A stretch of DNA of 64,000 bases from Carposina sasakii (taxonomy: Eukaryota; Arthropoda; Insecta; Lepidoptera; Carposinidae). Positions 21,447 to 32,644 of the stretch are shown one piece after another. Both the position numbers and the translations under genes were made by a program. The notes below the pieces were generated by a model, which searched no databases, was not told the DNA's origin, and worked only from the letters and a program-made list of their open reading frames with translations. Location: the NCBI GenBank assembly GCA_014607495.2, contig CP053154.1, positions 12,214,001 to 12,278,000 on the forward strand, read 5' to 3'. Each line of letters begins with the position of its first letter. Within the stretch, counting starts at the first letter, position 1.

Positions 21447-21731
21447 TGTAAAAATACTCAAACTCCAAGTAGTATATAAGAACACTTTTATTACCACACA
21501 GGCTCACACAGTAGACTTAATTCCCAAGGCGTTATTTAAAGTCCCACACAGCTCAACGTCCAACCATCAACTGACCAAGTGTAACCCCCTGTCCCTTCTT
21601 TTTATATCTCCTACCCTCACTCTAATGTTATTCAATACCAAGTATCACGTTTAAATACTTTTTATTAAGCATTAGATTGTCGTTCTTTTTAATTTTGTCT
21701 AAATAATTTTCAAAATAATTTCAACCTTACA
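21447..21731 (-). repeat. 5' LTR (in element sense)
   Basis: 285 bp, apparently identical to 16055-16339. It would contain the promoter. AGTG follows immediately at 21732-21735. Confidence 0.92.
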
Positions 21732-21754
21732 AGTGTTATTATAAGTAGTAAGTG

Positions 21755-21832
21755 ACGGCTCAATTGGTATAGTAGGTAGTGACCCTGCCTTCAACGCCAT
21801 AGCCTCTGGGTTCGAATCGCGCCCCCTGATTA
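21755..21832 (+). repeat. SINE-C tRNA-like head, truncated
   Basis: CAATTGGTATAGTAGGTAGT and GGGTTCGAATC correspond to the A- and B-box parts of the SINE-C head seen at 40409 and 42452. The body is lost. Confidence 0.7.
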
Positions 21833-21857
21833 CGTAAAAGCAATAGCAAAGCCGAAG

Positions 21858-21972
21858 CCGCGCGATCGCGATAATTGAGAGTGTGTGTGCGCGCAACGAG
21901 CGCTCGGCGTCCTCCCGCGTCCCGCACCTCGCCCCGCGCCCATACACCTCTCAATTATCGTGATCGCGCGGC
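21858..21972. repeat. GC-rich foldback hairpin
   Basis: The arm CGCGATCGCGATAATTGAGA at 21861-21880 pairs with TCTCAATTATCGTGATCGCG (21950-21969), with one mismatch. A GC-rich interior of about 65 bp lies between. Likely a small foldback MITE beside the SINE-C head. Confidence 0.7.
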
Positions 21973-21974
21973 CA

Positions 21975-23117
21975 TGAAAAGATGTATAGAAGATTTAACA
22001 TAAAACCTAAACCTTAATACTGTTACCACTGTCTCAACGGCATCTTAGGTATAACATAATATATTATAACTACAAGTAAACTGCTGTAAACTATGTAGTA
22101 CAAGACATACAACACAGATACCTCATTGTGAGTCGAGTTCTAGAAATATTGACAGGGACAATTCTAAACTGCAGCGAAGTAACAAGTCTCACCGCACGGA
22201 CGCCACTGTCTTTTAATTCTAGCATTATTCCATATATTTTATTTTAGTTCTATAAAATTCTACAGGACGTCGTTTTTAAAGAAGTGTATAGAAAATTGTT
22301 ATGCATTGCTTCCGAGACTGCGTTAGATTCTGCATAAAGATGAATTGCTTTCTGTCGCGTGTCGAAATCCATGTTGTTTATTTCACTAGAACTGATTTAT
22401 TTATTACAAGTAGCCTATTAGGTAGTGCTGCTATGGAACCCGATATCAGCTCTATCTATCTTCTTCAATTATATCTAGTTATATGGACCAATTCGAATAC
22501 ACTGAAAATTTCATCGTAATCAGTCGAGCCGTTTTCATGTAACAGAAGTAGTATGTAAAGCGTAATGCTAGTTAAATGGCGCACTAAAGATAGAGTCTGT
22601 TATAAAAATTTGATTCAATTTTTTTCCCACTGTAGCGCAATCTACTGAGTGTAGATTTCCATTCACTAGACCCGTACAAACATACATTTGATAATAATAT
22701 GCACATATTATTATTGATCAATAGGTATTTCCATAAGTTTATAAAAATGTGAATATCTTATAACATCAGCAAAGCAACATAATATACCTACCTATAAATA
22801 TAAAGATAAATAAATAATTCTCAGTAAATCGGAAACAACATCAATATTCTATTCCACCGCATCAATGTTTGTCCCTTCCGGAATTCGAAACCACGACCTT
22901 CGGTACGACAGACAGGTTCACTACCGGCAATAAAACAAATAATTCACTATAAGATCAAACGTAATTTACAGAACTTGATTTTACCTAGTGCCATTTTTCC
23001 AATGGTCATATAGTCTATCTCGGTCTATCTGATGGATGAAGTTGAAGCTGTCTCTGTCTTAATCAAGTTTTAGTGAATGACAACGTCAAATGTATTCTTC
23101 AGATTGGATATCTGACC
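21975..23117. other. mostly unassigned, weak Helitron-like remnant
   Basis: Around 22480-22575, AAATTTCATCGTAATCAGTC and following words resemble the Helitron-like repeats at 12.1 kb. Otherwise no feature. A 72-codon open frame at 22301-22519 has no recognisable domain. Confidence 0.4.
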
Positions 23118-23545
23118 TCTATTGAGGGGTCGCCCACTACCGGGCCCTACACCCTCCGCTGACCCTCGGATCTGCCGACTCATGATCACGAACACAAGAT
23201 ACTACAGTCGCAACGAGAAGCCAGATCCAAGCACCTAGCATGCAACCATAAATACATAGCTGTTAATCCGAAAACCAATTAAAACTTTTAATCGACATAT
23301 GTTGCATCATCAGGCATCATCAGGACTAGTTTTTCATGTTAGTTCTAACTACCGAACCAACTAACAACTAAAACCAATGTATTGCAAATCATTTTTATAC
23401 CCTCATTAAAGTTAAAAGCTACATATTAGTTTTGAAATATAAAATTATTATAGATAAATAAATATTAAAAATATACATAAAAATATCAATAGAGATTTGA
23501 ACTTCCGAATAGTGACGCCTGATACAATCAAATATTTAAATGGAT
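23118..23545 (-). repeat. P-repeat with dead hammerhead, copy 2
   Basis: Inverse copy of 14826-15258. On the minus strand the hammerhead core CTGATGA (about 23325) and cleavage triplet GTC survive. However, stem II and the GAAA box are replaced by a duplication of TGATGATGC, so the ribozyme cannot fold. Confidence 0.8.
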
Positions 23546-23764
23546 ATCTGACCGTCATTGGTTGGAAAAATCAGATGTCACAGTGGCAATTTAATTATCT
23601 CTACAACCTTATAAAACCTGTATTGATTTTATAATTAATTACCCAGCCCTGAAAAGCAACCTTTCTCAACCCGAAACATACTTACACACAGTGTCCTAAG
23701 CGCATCATTGCGAGTATTCAGATCAGCCTTTTCCCCTACGTTCTGTCCTTACAGCGCATACTTT
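23546..23764. other. no recognised feature
   Basis: Short AT-rich spacer before the GC-richer candidate promoter. Confidence 0.4.
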
Positions 23765-23955
23765 ATTTCTATTTGCCCGTAGCGAGGTGACCGGGGCGCG
23801 GGAGGGGTAGAGACAGGCGCGTTAGGGCTGCCCCAGCCAGTAGAGGCTGCGACGGACGACGGAACGCCTGTACCCCGTCGATACTGAGGAAAAAAACTGA
23901 CAACCTAGTATATAGGATAGTGACGCGAGTGCACCTCCCAATACTCCGGAATTGA
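23765..23955 (+). promoter_or_regulatory. candidate host promoter with TATA box
   Basis: A GC-richer segment (GACCGGGGCGCGGGAGGGG near 23790) leads to TATATAGG at 23909-23916. This is a plausible TATA box with a start site about 30 bp downstream; CACAGTG near 23958 is a possible initiator. Purely positional inference. Confidence 0.4.
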
Positions 23956-24060
23956 CCACAGTGAGCAACCCAGTGAACCAGTGATTTTCTGTGCGATTAA
24001 GTGAGTTCGTTTCGAGTTCGCGCTGCCGTGGTTGCGGTGCATTCGAGAGAATTGCTTCCG
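23945..24060 (+). other. candidate noncoding first exon ending in a strong donor
   Basis: The segment ends GCTTCCG and is followed by GTAAGTTGGG (intron from 24061), a strong splice donor. It contains no long open frame, which suits a 5' UTR exon. It may belong to the gene whose signal-peptide exon is at 63098-63361. The start is approximate. Confidence 0.4.
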
Positions 24061-24610
24061 GTAAGTTGGGTGTTTTTGCAATTACATTAGCGTGGTATTA
24101 AGATTGGTTTGTTTCTACCACTGTGAATGATTTGAAGTATCAGAGAAAGGGTTAAGTTGGATGTTTAATATCCACCGCACTATTTGCCATGCGGAATCCA
24201 GAATATACCCTCGTTCCATGGTGCAGGGATAATTTAATTATAAATCTCTTCCAATTTATTAGCTGTTACATTTGTAGATATTACCGGATAAGCAACAATT
24301 GAATCGCTAAGTGCGCCATGAATTTATGATAATTATTCATATATGTAGGCAGTATGATATTTTATCATTAACATAGTCCCGTTCCATTTCAATCTTCGAC
24401 GGAATGAATATGAATTTAAGGTCTTCGCTTCGCTCCGTCTCTACATTATCAAATTATACACCAATTTTCTTTTGAAATCTTTATGGATTATTTATACGTT
24501 ACATCTTGTACAAATAAGTTTAAGTTAATAAAAGGTTTCAAAAGAAAAGTTAGCAATTTCCTTGTTATATATATTCGTGTGTGTATGTATATATAATTTT
24601 TTTTTTGGCA
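24061..24610. other. no recognised feature
   Basis: Presumed intronic AT-rich DNA, with a short T-run and ATATAT tract near 24570-24610. Confidence 0.4.
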
Positions 24611-24619
24611 CAAATAGAG

Positions 24620-24700
24620 CGCCCAGCCCCTAGCATGACCACCTAGTATTTTAAATGTCGATATCATATCGTGTTTCGCAGGTCATGCCGGGCTTGCAGA
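24620..24700. repeat. short foldback repeat
   Basis: TAGCATGACCACCTAG and GCAGGTCATGCCGGGCT form imperfect inverted arms around TCGATATCATATCGTGTTTC. Related pieces lie at 37757-37800 and 38605-38640. Confidence 0.5.
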
Positions 24701-25139
24701 TGCAATAGATCAGTGACAGGTCGCTAGCTCATCGCTAAGTGGACGCTAATGAGTTACCTTTACATGTAGTCCCGCAATACCAACTGTGGTGAAGAATATT
24801 CTTCATTACTTCAGACTTCACCGTTTTGGAAACAAATATAATATTTTTTGTTTATCATCAAGAATGCGGAAAATCAGAGGCGTTAAAGAGTGTGAGCAAA
24901 AACAAGGTGGTCCAGCAAAACGAGTCGATAGACTAATGGGCTGTCAATGTACACTAGACAAGTTGGGATAACTAATACCACAGTTTAATGATAATATCAT
25001 AATTATTCCTTTACTTACTTACTAATGTGGACGCGTAGTTTTATATATTTTTTGGAAAAAAAATGAATTAAGATCGCTTTAAAATTTATTGAATATTAAA
25101 GTTACTGGTCGCTAGATTGCTTACATGTACCCAAAAAAC
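24701..25139. other. no recognised feature
   Basis: Presumed intronic AT-rich DNA. A 61-codon open frame (24786-24971) carries no recognisable motif. Confidence 0.4.
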
Positions 25140-25265
25140 AGCGGTAACTTCACCCCTTATTAGGTGGGCCTTAATAGGCTAACTGGTGATAAATGGGTGT
25201 GTATTTTGCACACTTCTGCCCAACCTCTTTGAGGGATAATAGGCGTGACTATTATGTATGTACAG
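25140..25265 (+). repeat. dispersed repeat D, copy 1
   Basis: CTAACTGGTGATAAATGGGT...TTCTGCCCAACCTCTTTG recurs in similar form at 27783-27895. Confidence 0.65.
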
Positions 25266-25542
25266 CTACGTTAAGTTATATACAAATCAAAACAATAAAA
25301 TTGTGTAATTATTATATTAGTATACTTGTACTGTAAAGAAGGCAAACGGCTTAATAGCAGCCTTCTTTAATGTAGGTGATATAAACTGGGTGTTCATAGG
25401 GGAATAGACCGACCGAAATGTTGAAATTCTATCACATTAGTCCGAGATAAGCCCGATGTTATACTTCGAATTTTCCAAGTGACAGTTTTCACAAAGTAAA
25501 CTTTTATTCAAAATCTACTTTACTAATTGGGGGTATATAGTT

Positions 25543-25687
25543 GGTCGATTCTGAGCGTCACACTTAAACGTAATCTAAAATTAGACAGGTATGTCCCTCT
25601 CCATTATTAACATAAATGGCTGCGTCAGAAAGAGACAGGAAGGACTAATTTTAAGTTTAGATTTAAGTGTGACGGTCAGAATCGTCC
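25543..25687. mobile_element. MITE family C, copy 1
   Basis: Inverted ends GGTCGATTCTGA...TCAGAATCGTCC enclose CACACTTAAACGTAATCT and its inverse TTAAGTTTAGATTTAAGTGT. A second copy is at 36661-36804. Confidence 0.75.
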
Positions 25688-26126
25688 ATAGTACATACTT
25701 AATTTAGCAAAGAATGCAATCGCTAAGTTTCGTAGTCTTGCTACGAATATTCGTAGCACTACTACGAATAATACGGCAAAGCAAGCTACCTTTTTGGGTG
25801 GATCGATAGATGGTTAACATGCACAGTTTGATCAGGTAGGTGGCGCTGCAAGCGGCATATGTAGACAAAACAACAGGCAACCAGCAAACTTAATAATAGA
25901 GAAAGGTATTTTACACCTGGTGGTCAAAGAAAGCGAAGTGAATATTTATGATTTTAAAGCAAATTTTACGCATGGTTACATAATGGTTTTGGTACACTTT
26001 ATACTACTCGCGCTACTAGATTTCCTACATAATTTAACGTCCGTATGATTAACTTGGTGCAATATCACCGATAAATTGAAGGAGTTGTATAATAATATAC
26101 TTGACGTCTAAAAAAGGGTTGAAGTA
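25688..26126. other. no recognised feature
   Basis: AT-rich; contains a small palindromic CTACGAATATTCGTAG at 25740-25755. Confidence 0.4.
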
Positions 26127-26129
26127 TTG

Positions 26130-26200
26130 AAAAACACTTCTTTCTGCGCAAATAAATTCAGTCTTGGCTCGAGAACGAGTGTCTATTCTAATTTCAAACA
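26130..26200 (-). repeat. fragment of the 35.6-kb MITE interior
   Basis: TTGGCTCGAGAACGAGTGTC is the inverse of the interior of the element at 35623-35945 (about 35755-35790). Confidence 0.55.
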
Positions 26201-26255
26201 TACAATTACGAGTAATTTATCTAGTTATTATATAGGTATAGCTTTATTAATTATA

Positions 26256-26471
26256 AAGGCTCGAGCACACCGGATGCATGTGCGTGCATGTAAGCGTAGA
26301 CGTATACGTACCTCTGAGTTGTAATGTATGAAACTGTATAGGCACGTGCATACCGGATGCGTAGACGTAAGCATAGACGTCAAGCGGTGACAGTTCCATA
26401 CATTACAACTCAGAGGTACGTGCACGTCTACGCTTACGTGCACGCATACGCATCCGGTGTGCTCGAGCCTT
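26256..26471. mobile_element. foldback MITE D
   Basis: The ends AAGGCTCGAGCACACCGGAT and its inverse at 26452-26471 are perfect over 20 bp. Inverted similarity continues for about 75 bp, with a third partial copy of the arm inside. The right flank is TTAA and the left flank a similar TAAA, so a TTAA-type target is possible. Confidence 0.8.
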
Positions 26472-27782
26472 AAATGTTAAATATCTCGCAATCTTCAATA
26501 TAATGGTTATTTTAATGATGTCAAATATAGACAAAACCAAGCACAGGACAGGGTTGCATAAAATCGTGTGAATTTTTAATTTCTCAATACTACTGAATTG
26601 AATCGGTGAGCGCGTATTGATTTTGCTCAAAAATAGAACTGTCTATTTATATTTTACCTTTATTTAAATAAAATCATTTTCATCATCATATTCCTCATCA
26701 TAAAAACACAGAAAAAACACTGAAGCTCCAACTAAACACATATTTTATATGTTATAATTTTCAGAAAAAATATTATTTTTATAATATTTAAGCTCACCAT
26801 GGCTAACACTTAAAATAAATCCGACAAAGTTGTATTCAAAGTTTTATGTTACGCCCGCTTACTTACCGCACCGGCCATAAAACTGAGCTGAAGGCCAATT
26901 TCTCCCAAAATTACACTACCCTTGGAGCTAAGGGTATATAATCATGTAAGTTTACTAACAAAATTAATGCGGCAACTAGTATTAACCTAGATTTATTGGC
27001 GATAAGCAAATTCACAGCAAAAATGTAGCAAATATTGCTTACATAATGAAATTGGCGTTTTGTCGTAATGGCCACTTTGATTTCAAATACGTATCTCCTC
27101 TTTGGTTAAGATTTTCAAATTAAAATAATAGGTACAGCTATTTACTTATACGTTTGTGTTACGTAGACTATAATGAGAGTTTTCTGAAATGATTTTCGTC
27201 AGATGGCAGCATTGTACGCGCTAGTCCAATCAACTGTCCAAATACATACAAAAATGTATTTTTCGATATTATTTCGGTTTATTTATTTTTATACAAATTA
27301 CAAAAGGTTTTCTTTAATGTTACAGTGTTTTGCGGTGCTTATGAGAATATAGAAAACAGCAAAAGCCGATTATTATTATTATTTATTTATTTATTATAAA
27401 GAGGTGTAGTACAAATTTGTATTAGTCTATGCCCTGCAAAACTGTTTCAACAGTTTGTCTTCAGGAGTGGAGTCTCTTTTTAGCATATTATATAAGTACA
27501 TAATTATTTACTTTGCATCGTTACCATTACCATTAAAACAGTGTATTGTAGCTATCCTCAGAGATAAATTTACTCCAACGAACGATTTATTCCAAGGAAA
27601 TACGTATTATACCAACTTTGATTCCGGCCATTCTATCAATAAATTTTACTTAAGAGGCTTTAATAAACTTTCGTAGGATTCTAAATGAGAGATAAATTGT
27701 ATTATTTTACACCCACATTTTCGTAAATTTGTCAATTTGTGACATTTCGTGATAAATTTATAACAATGAATCTCTTTAAAGT
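26472..27782. other. no recognised feature
   Basis: AT-rich with a TTATTATTATTATTTATTT simple tract at 27371-27400. A 73-codon open frame at 27455-27676 has no known motif. Confidence 0.4.
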
Positions 27783-27895
27783 AACTGCCACGTTGGACTT
27801 AATAGGGTAACTGGTGAAAAATGGGTGTGTACGAGTAATTTGCACATTTCTGCCGAACCTCTTTGGCAACACCTACTCGCATTTCTGTACTCGTA
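27783..27895 (+). repeat. dispersed repeat D, copy 2
   Basis: GGTAACTGGTGAAAAATGGG...TTCTGCCGAACCTCTTTG matches the 25.1-kb copy. Confidence 0.65.
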
Positions 27896-28094
27896 TTATC
27901 TCGAACCTAATGGATTTCTCAAAATTGTGAGGAGATCGAAAGTGGAATAACTATTGCAATTTTTTGCTTTTTAGTTATATTTTATTGTACATACTTAAAT
28001 AGAATAGTTTTTCAACCTTATAAAACTGAACTACGAGTATAACGTTTATGAAACAATCGCTTATTTTATCTTTGTATCATAATCCAAAAATAGT

Positions 28095-28265
28095 ATAAAC
28101 AAAGTTTCTTCTCGCTGTCTGTCTGTCCATATATAGGCTTAGACCTTTTAAACTACCCAACGGATTTTGATGCGTTTTTTGTTAATAGATAGAGTGATTT
28201 GAGAGGAAGGTTTATATGTATAGTACCTATCACTATTGCACCAGTGCAAAGCGGGTAGCTAGTGA
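28095..28265 (+). repeat. Helitron-like fragment
   Basis: CGCTGTCTGTCTGTCC, ACGGATTTTGATGCGTTTTT and a terminal GCGGGTAGCTAGTG follow the order of common lepidopteran nonautonomous Helitrons. Family naming is from memory. Confidence 0.5.
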
Positions 28266-28611
28266 AATATAAACTAAAGTAATGTCGTAAATGAGTTTGC
28301 CTCTCAGGTTCAAGCCTGCCATAGAACATAAAGATAATTACATGTCACTCGATTCCCACGTACCTAGAAACCACAGCAAAATGTACTTGAGATAACGATC
28401 CCCTAGAGGCAGTTATGTTATTACTATTTGTAACTTATATTATAAGAAAATCCAAGTTCTGGTCCCCTAATCATGCATTAAGGATTTATGTAGCTTCGTT
28501 AATTATTTCGGAGTAACATATTTTTACTTAATTTTTTTTATGTTAGACTAAAGTGTATACCTACTTAGCCTATGCTTGATATGATTAGTAGTCCTAGAGT
28601 TGACTACAGCC

Positions 28612-28715
28612 ACTATATATAGAGTTTTTCGTTGCCACCGTTTACGAGAGCTACTTACGCGCTATAAATTAAAAAGTAAGCTTATGCCAAATAAATTGCT
28701 GGTAAACGATTGTAA
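28612..28715 (+). repeat. MITE family E, left-end fragment
   Basis: TTTTTCGTTGCCACC and TATGCCAAA...GCTGG match the left part of the complete element at 47580-47944. Confidence 0.6.
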
Positions 28716-28745
28716 TGAAAATTTTGTACCTAAATAAGACCTATA

Positions 28746-29127
28746 CTGGGTGTAAAAAGACAACTTTGTTCTTTTAATACGTCGTATTCTTTGTAACATC
28801 GCGATCATTTTTTTCTATGGAAGCACCCCTGGGAAACCACGGGTTTCCAAGTTATTGAGGTTCAAAGTTACATAAATATCAGCATTTTTTAAAATAAATC
28901 TATCTGGAAACAGTTAACAAATATTTTTTTTAAAGACACCATATTCATATTTAAAAATATTAGTTTTGTAGGTACATTTGTCAATCGAATACATTTCTTG
29001 TAATAAAAAGAGATTTTTTCAAAAAAATTTTTTGCTTTTTCCAGGGTTGGTTCCATAGAAAAAAATGATCGTTACGTTACAAAAAATACGAGGTATTAAA
29101 ATAACAACGTTGTCTTTTTACACCCTG
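28746..29127. mobile_element. MITE with about 85-bp inverted repeats and TA duplication
   Basis: The left end CTGGGTGTAAAAAGACAAC and right end GTTGTCTTTTTACACCCTG are inverse copies extending to TTTTTTTCTATGGAA. TA flanks both ends (28744-28745 and 29128-29129). 382 bp with no coding. Confidence 0.85.
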
Positions 29128-29129
29128 TA

Positions 29130-29800
29130 TAGTAAGCTACATAGTTATTGCGACACATCACAACATATTGTGACAATCGTGCAATGTCAATAACCTTCAT
29201 TCGCTTAATTTCACTCGAAATTACTAAGTTGCTCAAGCACGGAAAAACATCATTAAAAAGCCTATTATATCATCTATCACTCCAAAGTACACGTAAAAAA
29301 ATATCACGTTACACTCGGTTATCACGCCCCCTAATATTTACGTCACGCACGTTTTGTTGCAGCAAACATCTGTGCTGGAGGTGGCCTATTCGGTTTTACG
29401 ATGTCGACTCGAAGAAAAATTGATGGCAATACTCGTACTTACGAGAATTGTTTCCAAAACAAGTATAAAAAGTTTTTTTTTTCGCAATATGTAAATATAA
29501 CGTTTTCATTTATGCGTGTTTGTTTTGTTTTCCGCAAGGTTTTTTTTTTTAAACATATTCACGTAATGTGTATTGGCACGAAAATGTCGTTTGACACACA
29601 TAATAACATTTTGTTGGGAACATTGATTTTCATTTTGGCGTGTTAAAATGAAACCTTATCGAAGTTTGTATTTATTTGTAGCCGGAGCATATTTACCTGT
29701 CGTCGATTTCAATAATTAAATTATTCAATAATTTGGTAAACTTGTTTGGTATGTTAAACGAAAGTATACAAATATCTCTTATATTTCTAATTATTTTTTA
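29130..29800. other. no recognised feature
   Basis: Two overlapping open frames (29148-29423 and 29401-29646) have no recognisable domain. TTTTGTTGCAG at 29350-29371 resembles a splice acceptor but leads into no convincing exon. Confidence 0.35.
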
Positions 29801-29802
29801 TA

Positions 29803-29858
29803 TTAAAGCCCTGACGTGTATGATTTTATAATAAAGCCCTGACGTGTATGATTTTAAT
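29803..29858. repeat. short tandem duplication
   Basis: AAAGCCCTGACGTGTATGAT plus a few T/A bases occurs twice in direct succession. Confidence 0.8.
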
Positions 29859-29948
29859 TATCTTAATATAAAATAGGATCATCGTTACATATTCATAAAG
29901 GATATTTATCCAACTTGTTTGTTTCCAGCCTGATATTATCAATGGTAT

Positions 29949-30573
29949 CATCGTCGTCAGCCTATTGCAGTCCACTGCTGGACGTAGGCCTCCCCCAGTG
30001 TACGCCACATGGCTCGATCTCCCGTTTTTGCTATCCAGTCACTACCAGCCGTCCTCTTTAAGAAATCGGTCTATCTGGCCGGAGGGCGCCCAACGCTACG
30101 CTTGCCGAGGCGCGGTCTCCATTCGAGAACCCGTTTACTGCGCCGTTCATCGGTTCTACGACAGATGTGGCCGGCCCACTGCCAGTTCAGTCTGCAACAT
30201 TTCGAGACTATGTCTGTCACTTTGGTCTTCTGCCGGATAATCTCTTTTCGGACTTTGTCCATTAGCGACACTCCGAGCATTGACCTTTCCATAGCTCTCT
30301 GAGTGACATGCAATGGGTGAGCCAGCCCCACCGTCAGGTTCCACGTCTCGGCTCCGTAAGTCATGGCTGGTAGAACGCACTGATCGAACACCTTGGTCTT
30401 GAGGCATTGTGACAAGGATGACTCAAAGATATGACGCAACTTCCCAAACGCTGCCCATCCAAGCTGCACTCTTCTGGTGATTTCCCTCGAAGTTGTCTTT
30501 ACCTGCAATATTTTCCCAAGGTACTTCTGAATAAGTTCTAGGGCGACTTCGATGGATATCGGCTCAGGGATGA
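29949..30573 (-). pseudogene. 5'-truncated RTE-type LINE with target duplication
   Basis: The minus strand encodes the RT C-terminal region: LGWAAFGKLRHIFESSL, AMTYGAETWNLTVG and RPRLGKRSVGRPPAR. It is open at 30071-30508 and highly similar to 59270-59872. An 11-bp duplication ATCAATGGTAT flanks it (29938-29948 and 30574-30584). The 3' end is GGCTGACGACGAT. 5' truncation with target duplication is the normal outcome of target-primed reverse transcription. Confidence 0.92.
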
Positions 30574-30584
30574 ATCAATGGTAT

Positions 30585-31615
30585 AGAGACATAAAATTAA
30601 GTGATCCAATAAAAGAATGTCACTTATACAATATTTTCATTAGTATTCCTGAGCATTATTTTTCTTTTAAATCCCATTATCGAAGGCAATGAAATAGTCC
30701 CCTAATTCCAACATATAGCACAATGTTCGAACTGGCCCTAGGGTGTCGTTTTGAGCACACGAGTTAGCCAGTCCAAACGTAGCTTTATTTACGAGCTCCA
30801 TGTAAACCAAGCATAACAGGCTATGTAGAGACATATTACGTTTAACTAAACCATAATTAAACAGGGTATTTTTTTAATTTGTTAAGATTGTTCTTTCAAA
30901 GTTTTATTCCAAAAAATATTGAAATGTGATTTTATTTGTAAGTCTAAATTATTCTGTTTCATTTGACCTTTTTGACCTAAAGGCGAAACTTCTATATTTA
31001 TGTAATAAAGAGGGGATTCCAAAGATATAAGGGGTTATTACCTTTCAAAAACTATTTCTAATTTAAAAATGATATAATAATTTGTTTTATTAATTACTGA
31101 GTATAAAACTTTTCTAACTTAAAATTAAATTAGGAGTTACTGTACTGCTACATGTCACTGAAACTGACAGTTTCTGAAGGGTTGAAGTTGTTAAATCTGA
31201 AAAATGGTTTCTAGGGTTCCATGAAACAAATAAATATTATTATCTTATTCACAGGTTGGCATAAAGAAATACTTTTACTGAAGTAATATTTAATTCAATG
31301 AAATCTAATTTTATTATATACAGTCAAAGTATCTAGGCAGAAACTAAAGATTCGGGTTTCATCTATAACACTAAGGATTATGGATTGCAATCGTGAGAAA
31401 AGCTATTCAATCTCGAGATATCAAATAGTAAGACCGTCAGCCCGTGACAGTAATTCGTCGAGAACACCTCTATTTGATCCTTGCACCCCGTTTTTCCAAT
31501 CATTGAATTTTCGCAGACAAGAGTTTTTAGGAGATTAAATAGATTCACGTCAGTGAATACTCATGTTTTACAAATGAGTGATTGATTTATTGAGTGTATC
31601 TGATGTATGCTTTAA
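30585..31615. other. no recognised feature
   Basis: AT-rich presumed intronic DNA without coding or structural signals that I can name. Confidence 0.4.
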
Positions 31616-31619
31616 AAAA

Positions 31620-31761
31620 AGTTCACATTCAGTACCGGCGACTACGTATTTGCGTCTTTTAGGCTTTCTAGAGATGCCGCTGACGCTTATTTGCGTCCTC
31701 GCATTAGGCGTTGACGTGATGTCGGCACCCTTATAAAATCTGCCGGCAGCGAATGTGTTAA
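31620..31761. mobile_element. small MITE, possibly piggyBac-type
   Basis: Inverted ends CATTCAGTACCGGCG and TGCCGGCAGCGAATG enclose GC-richer DNA with repeated TTGCGTC words. TTAA lies at the right flank. The left TTAA is imperfect. Confidence 0.5.
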
Positions 31762-31797
31762 ATTGAATATGTTGTGTTCTTTCACTCAGCTATAGCT

Positions 31798-31905
31798 GAG
31801 GAGGGTTGGCGTCCGGTCAATCCTTGGTAATATGAGTTTAGAAGGAAACCATATTGTGCTGATTCCATAAATAACTGGATAAGGTTAGGAAGATGATGAT
31901 GTTGT
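31798..31905 (+). repeat. dispersed repeat F, copy 1
   Basis: GGGTTGGCGTC, AATATGAGTT and AAACCATATTG recur in the same order at 40712-40842. Confidence 0.65.
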
Positions 31906-32392
31906 GTTTTTTTAGTCTGTTCCCAGGACTACTAAGTAAAATATCATAATTTACGTACGTTGCAACTTTTGCGCGTTTACGTTAGGTACTTTATTACGTA
32001 ACTGCTAGGTTTTATTTAATTCGCGGATTGACATATGATAGATTAGGGTTAGAGAGAATTAAATTGGCCACGTCTAATACATATTTAATCTTGAATTTAT
32101 AACTTGGTCTATTTAATATGTAGGTATTTAAATAAAAAATCACAAACATCAATTTATAATGTATAATAACCGATAAGGTTTCAAAAACGAATACGTAACA
32201 TACCTTAATTACGATCGTGAGTCGCGAACGTGTAATTACCTATAGGTATATATAGGTACTTTCAATTCATTAATTCCTTGGAGGGCTGTAATCAACGAAA
32301 TATTACGTTATAATACAACCTATCAAACATGTTAAGGATACACTGATTAGCGATTTCTGTCGGCCCATAATTTAGTGGGTTTCTGATACATA
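31906..32392. other. no recognised feature
   Basis: AT-rich presumed intronic DNA. Confidence 0.4.
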
Positions 32393-32644
32393 CAGCGTGT
32401 ATGAATGTGTTATGTTAAGCGAAATGCTATGCATATGCAACCGGTCCACAATATTTGAGAGTCGAAATCACATGTTTATTTTTCAAGATTTTATAAACAT
32501 TTTGAGGTTGCTTAGGTATTTTTTCATAAAATTTGAAAAAATAAACATAAGATATTGAGCCTCTAATTTTGTGTATAGATTCTCTATATAGTGGACTATT
32601 TTCGTAGTATTTCACTTAACATACCCTCTTTTGTTAAACCCTGC
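32393..32644. mobile_element. MITE family A, copy 2
   Basis: CAGCGTGT...GTTAAGCGAAATGCTATG, the interior ATGTTTATTTTTCAAGAT and an inverted right end match 14183-14424. More diverged at the ends. Confidence 0.75.

Larger units (their letters stand above)
16055..21731 (-). mobile_element. complete LTR (gypsy-like) retrotransposon, 5677 bp, coding-defective
   Basis: Two 285-bp LTRs (16055-16339 and 21447-21731) start TGTAAAAATACTC and end AACCTTACA on the plus strand. I found no difference between them on reading. The target duplication is AGTG (16051-16054 and 21732-21735). In transcription order the minus strand holds LTR, leader, gag with two zinc knuckles, protease, RT, integrase, a 24-bp tandem array and LTR. 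Gag and pol share one frame, separated by TAA. RT has frameshifts, and the rest of RT plus RNase H is deleted at about 18478. The element is recent by its LTRs but cannot encode its own functions. Confidence 0.93.

Noticed and set aside
26127..26630. several open frames around 26.1-26.6 kb
   Set aside because: They run through the foldback MITE at 26256-26471 and share its repeated codons.
29350..29460. host exon after TTTTGTTGCAG
   Set aside because: The frame that follows has no recognisable domain and no donor; acceptor-like sequence alone is not enough.
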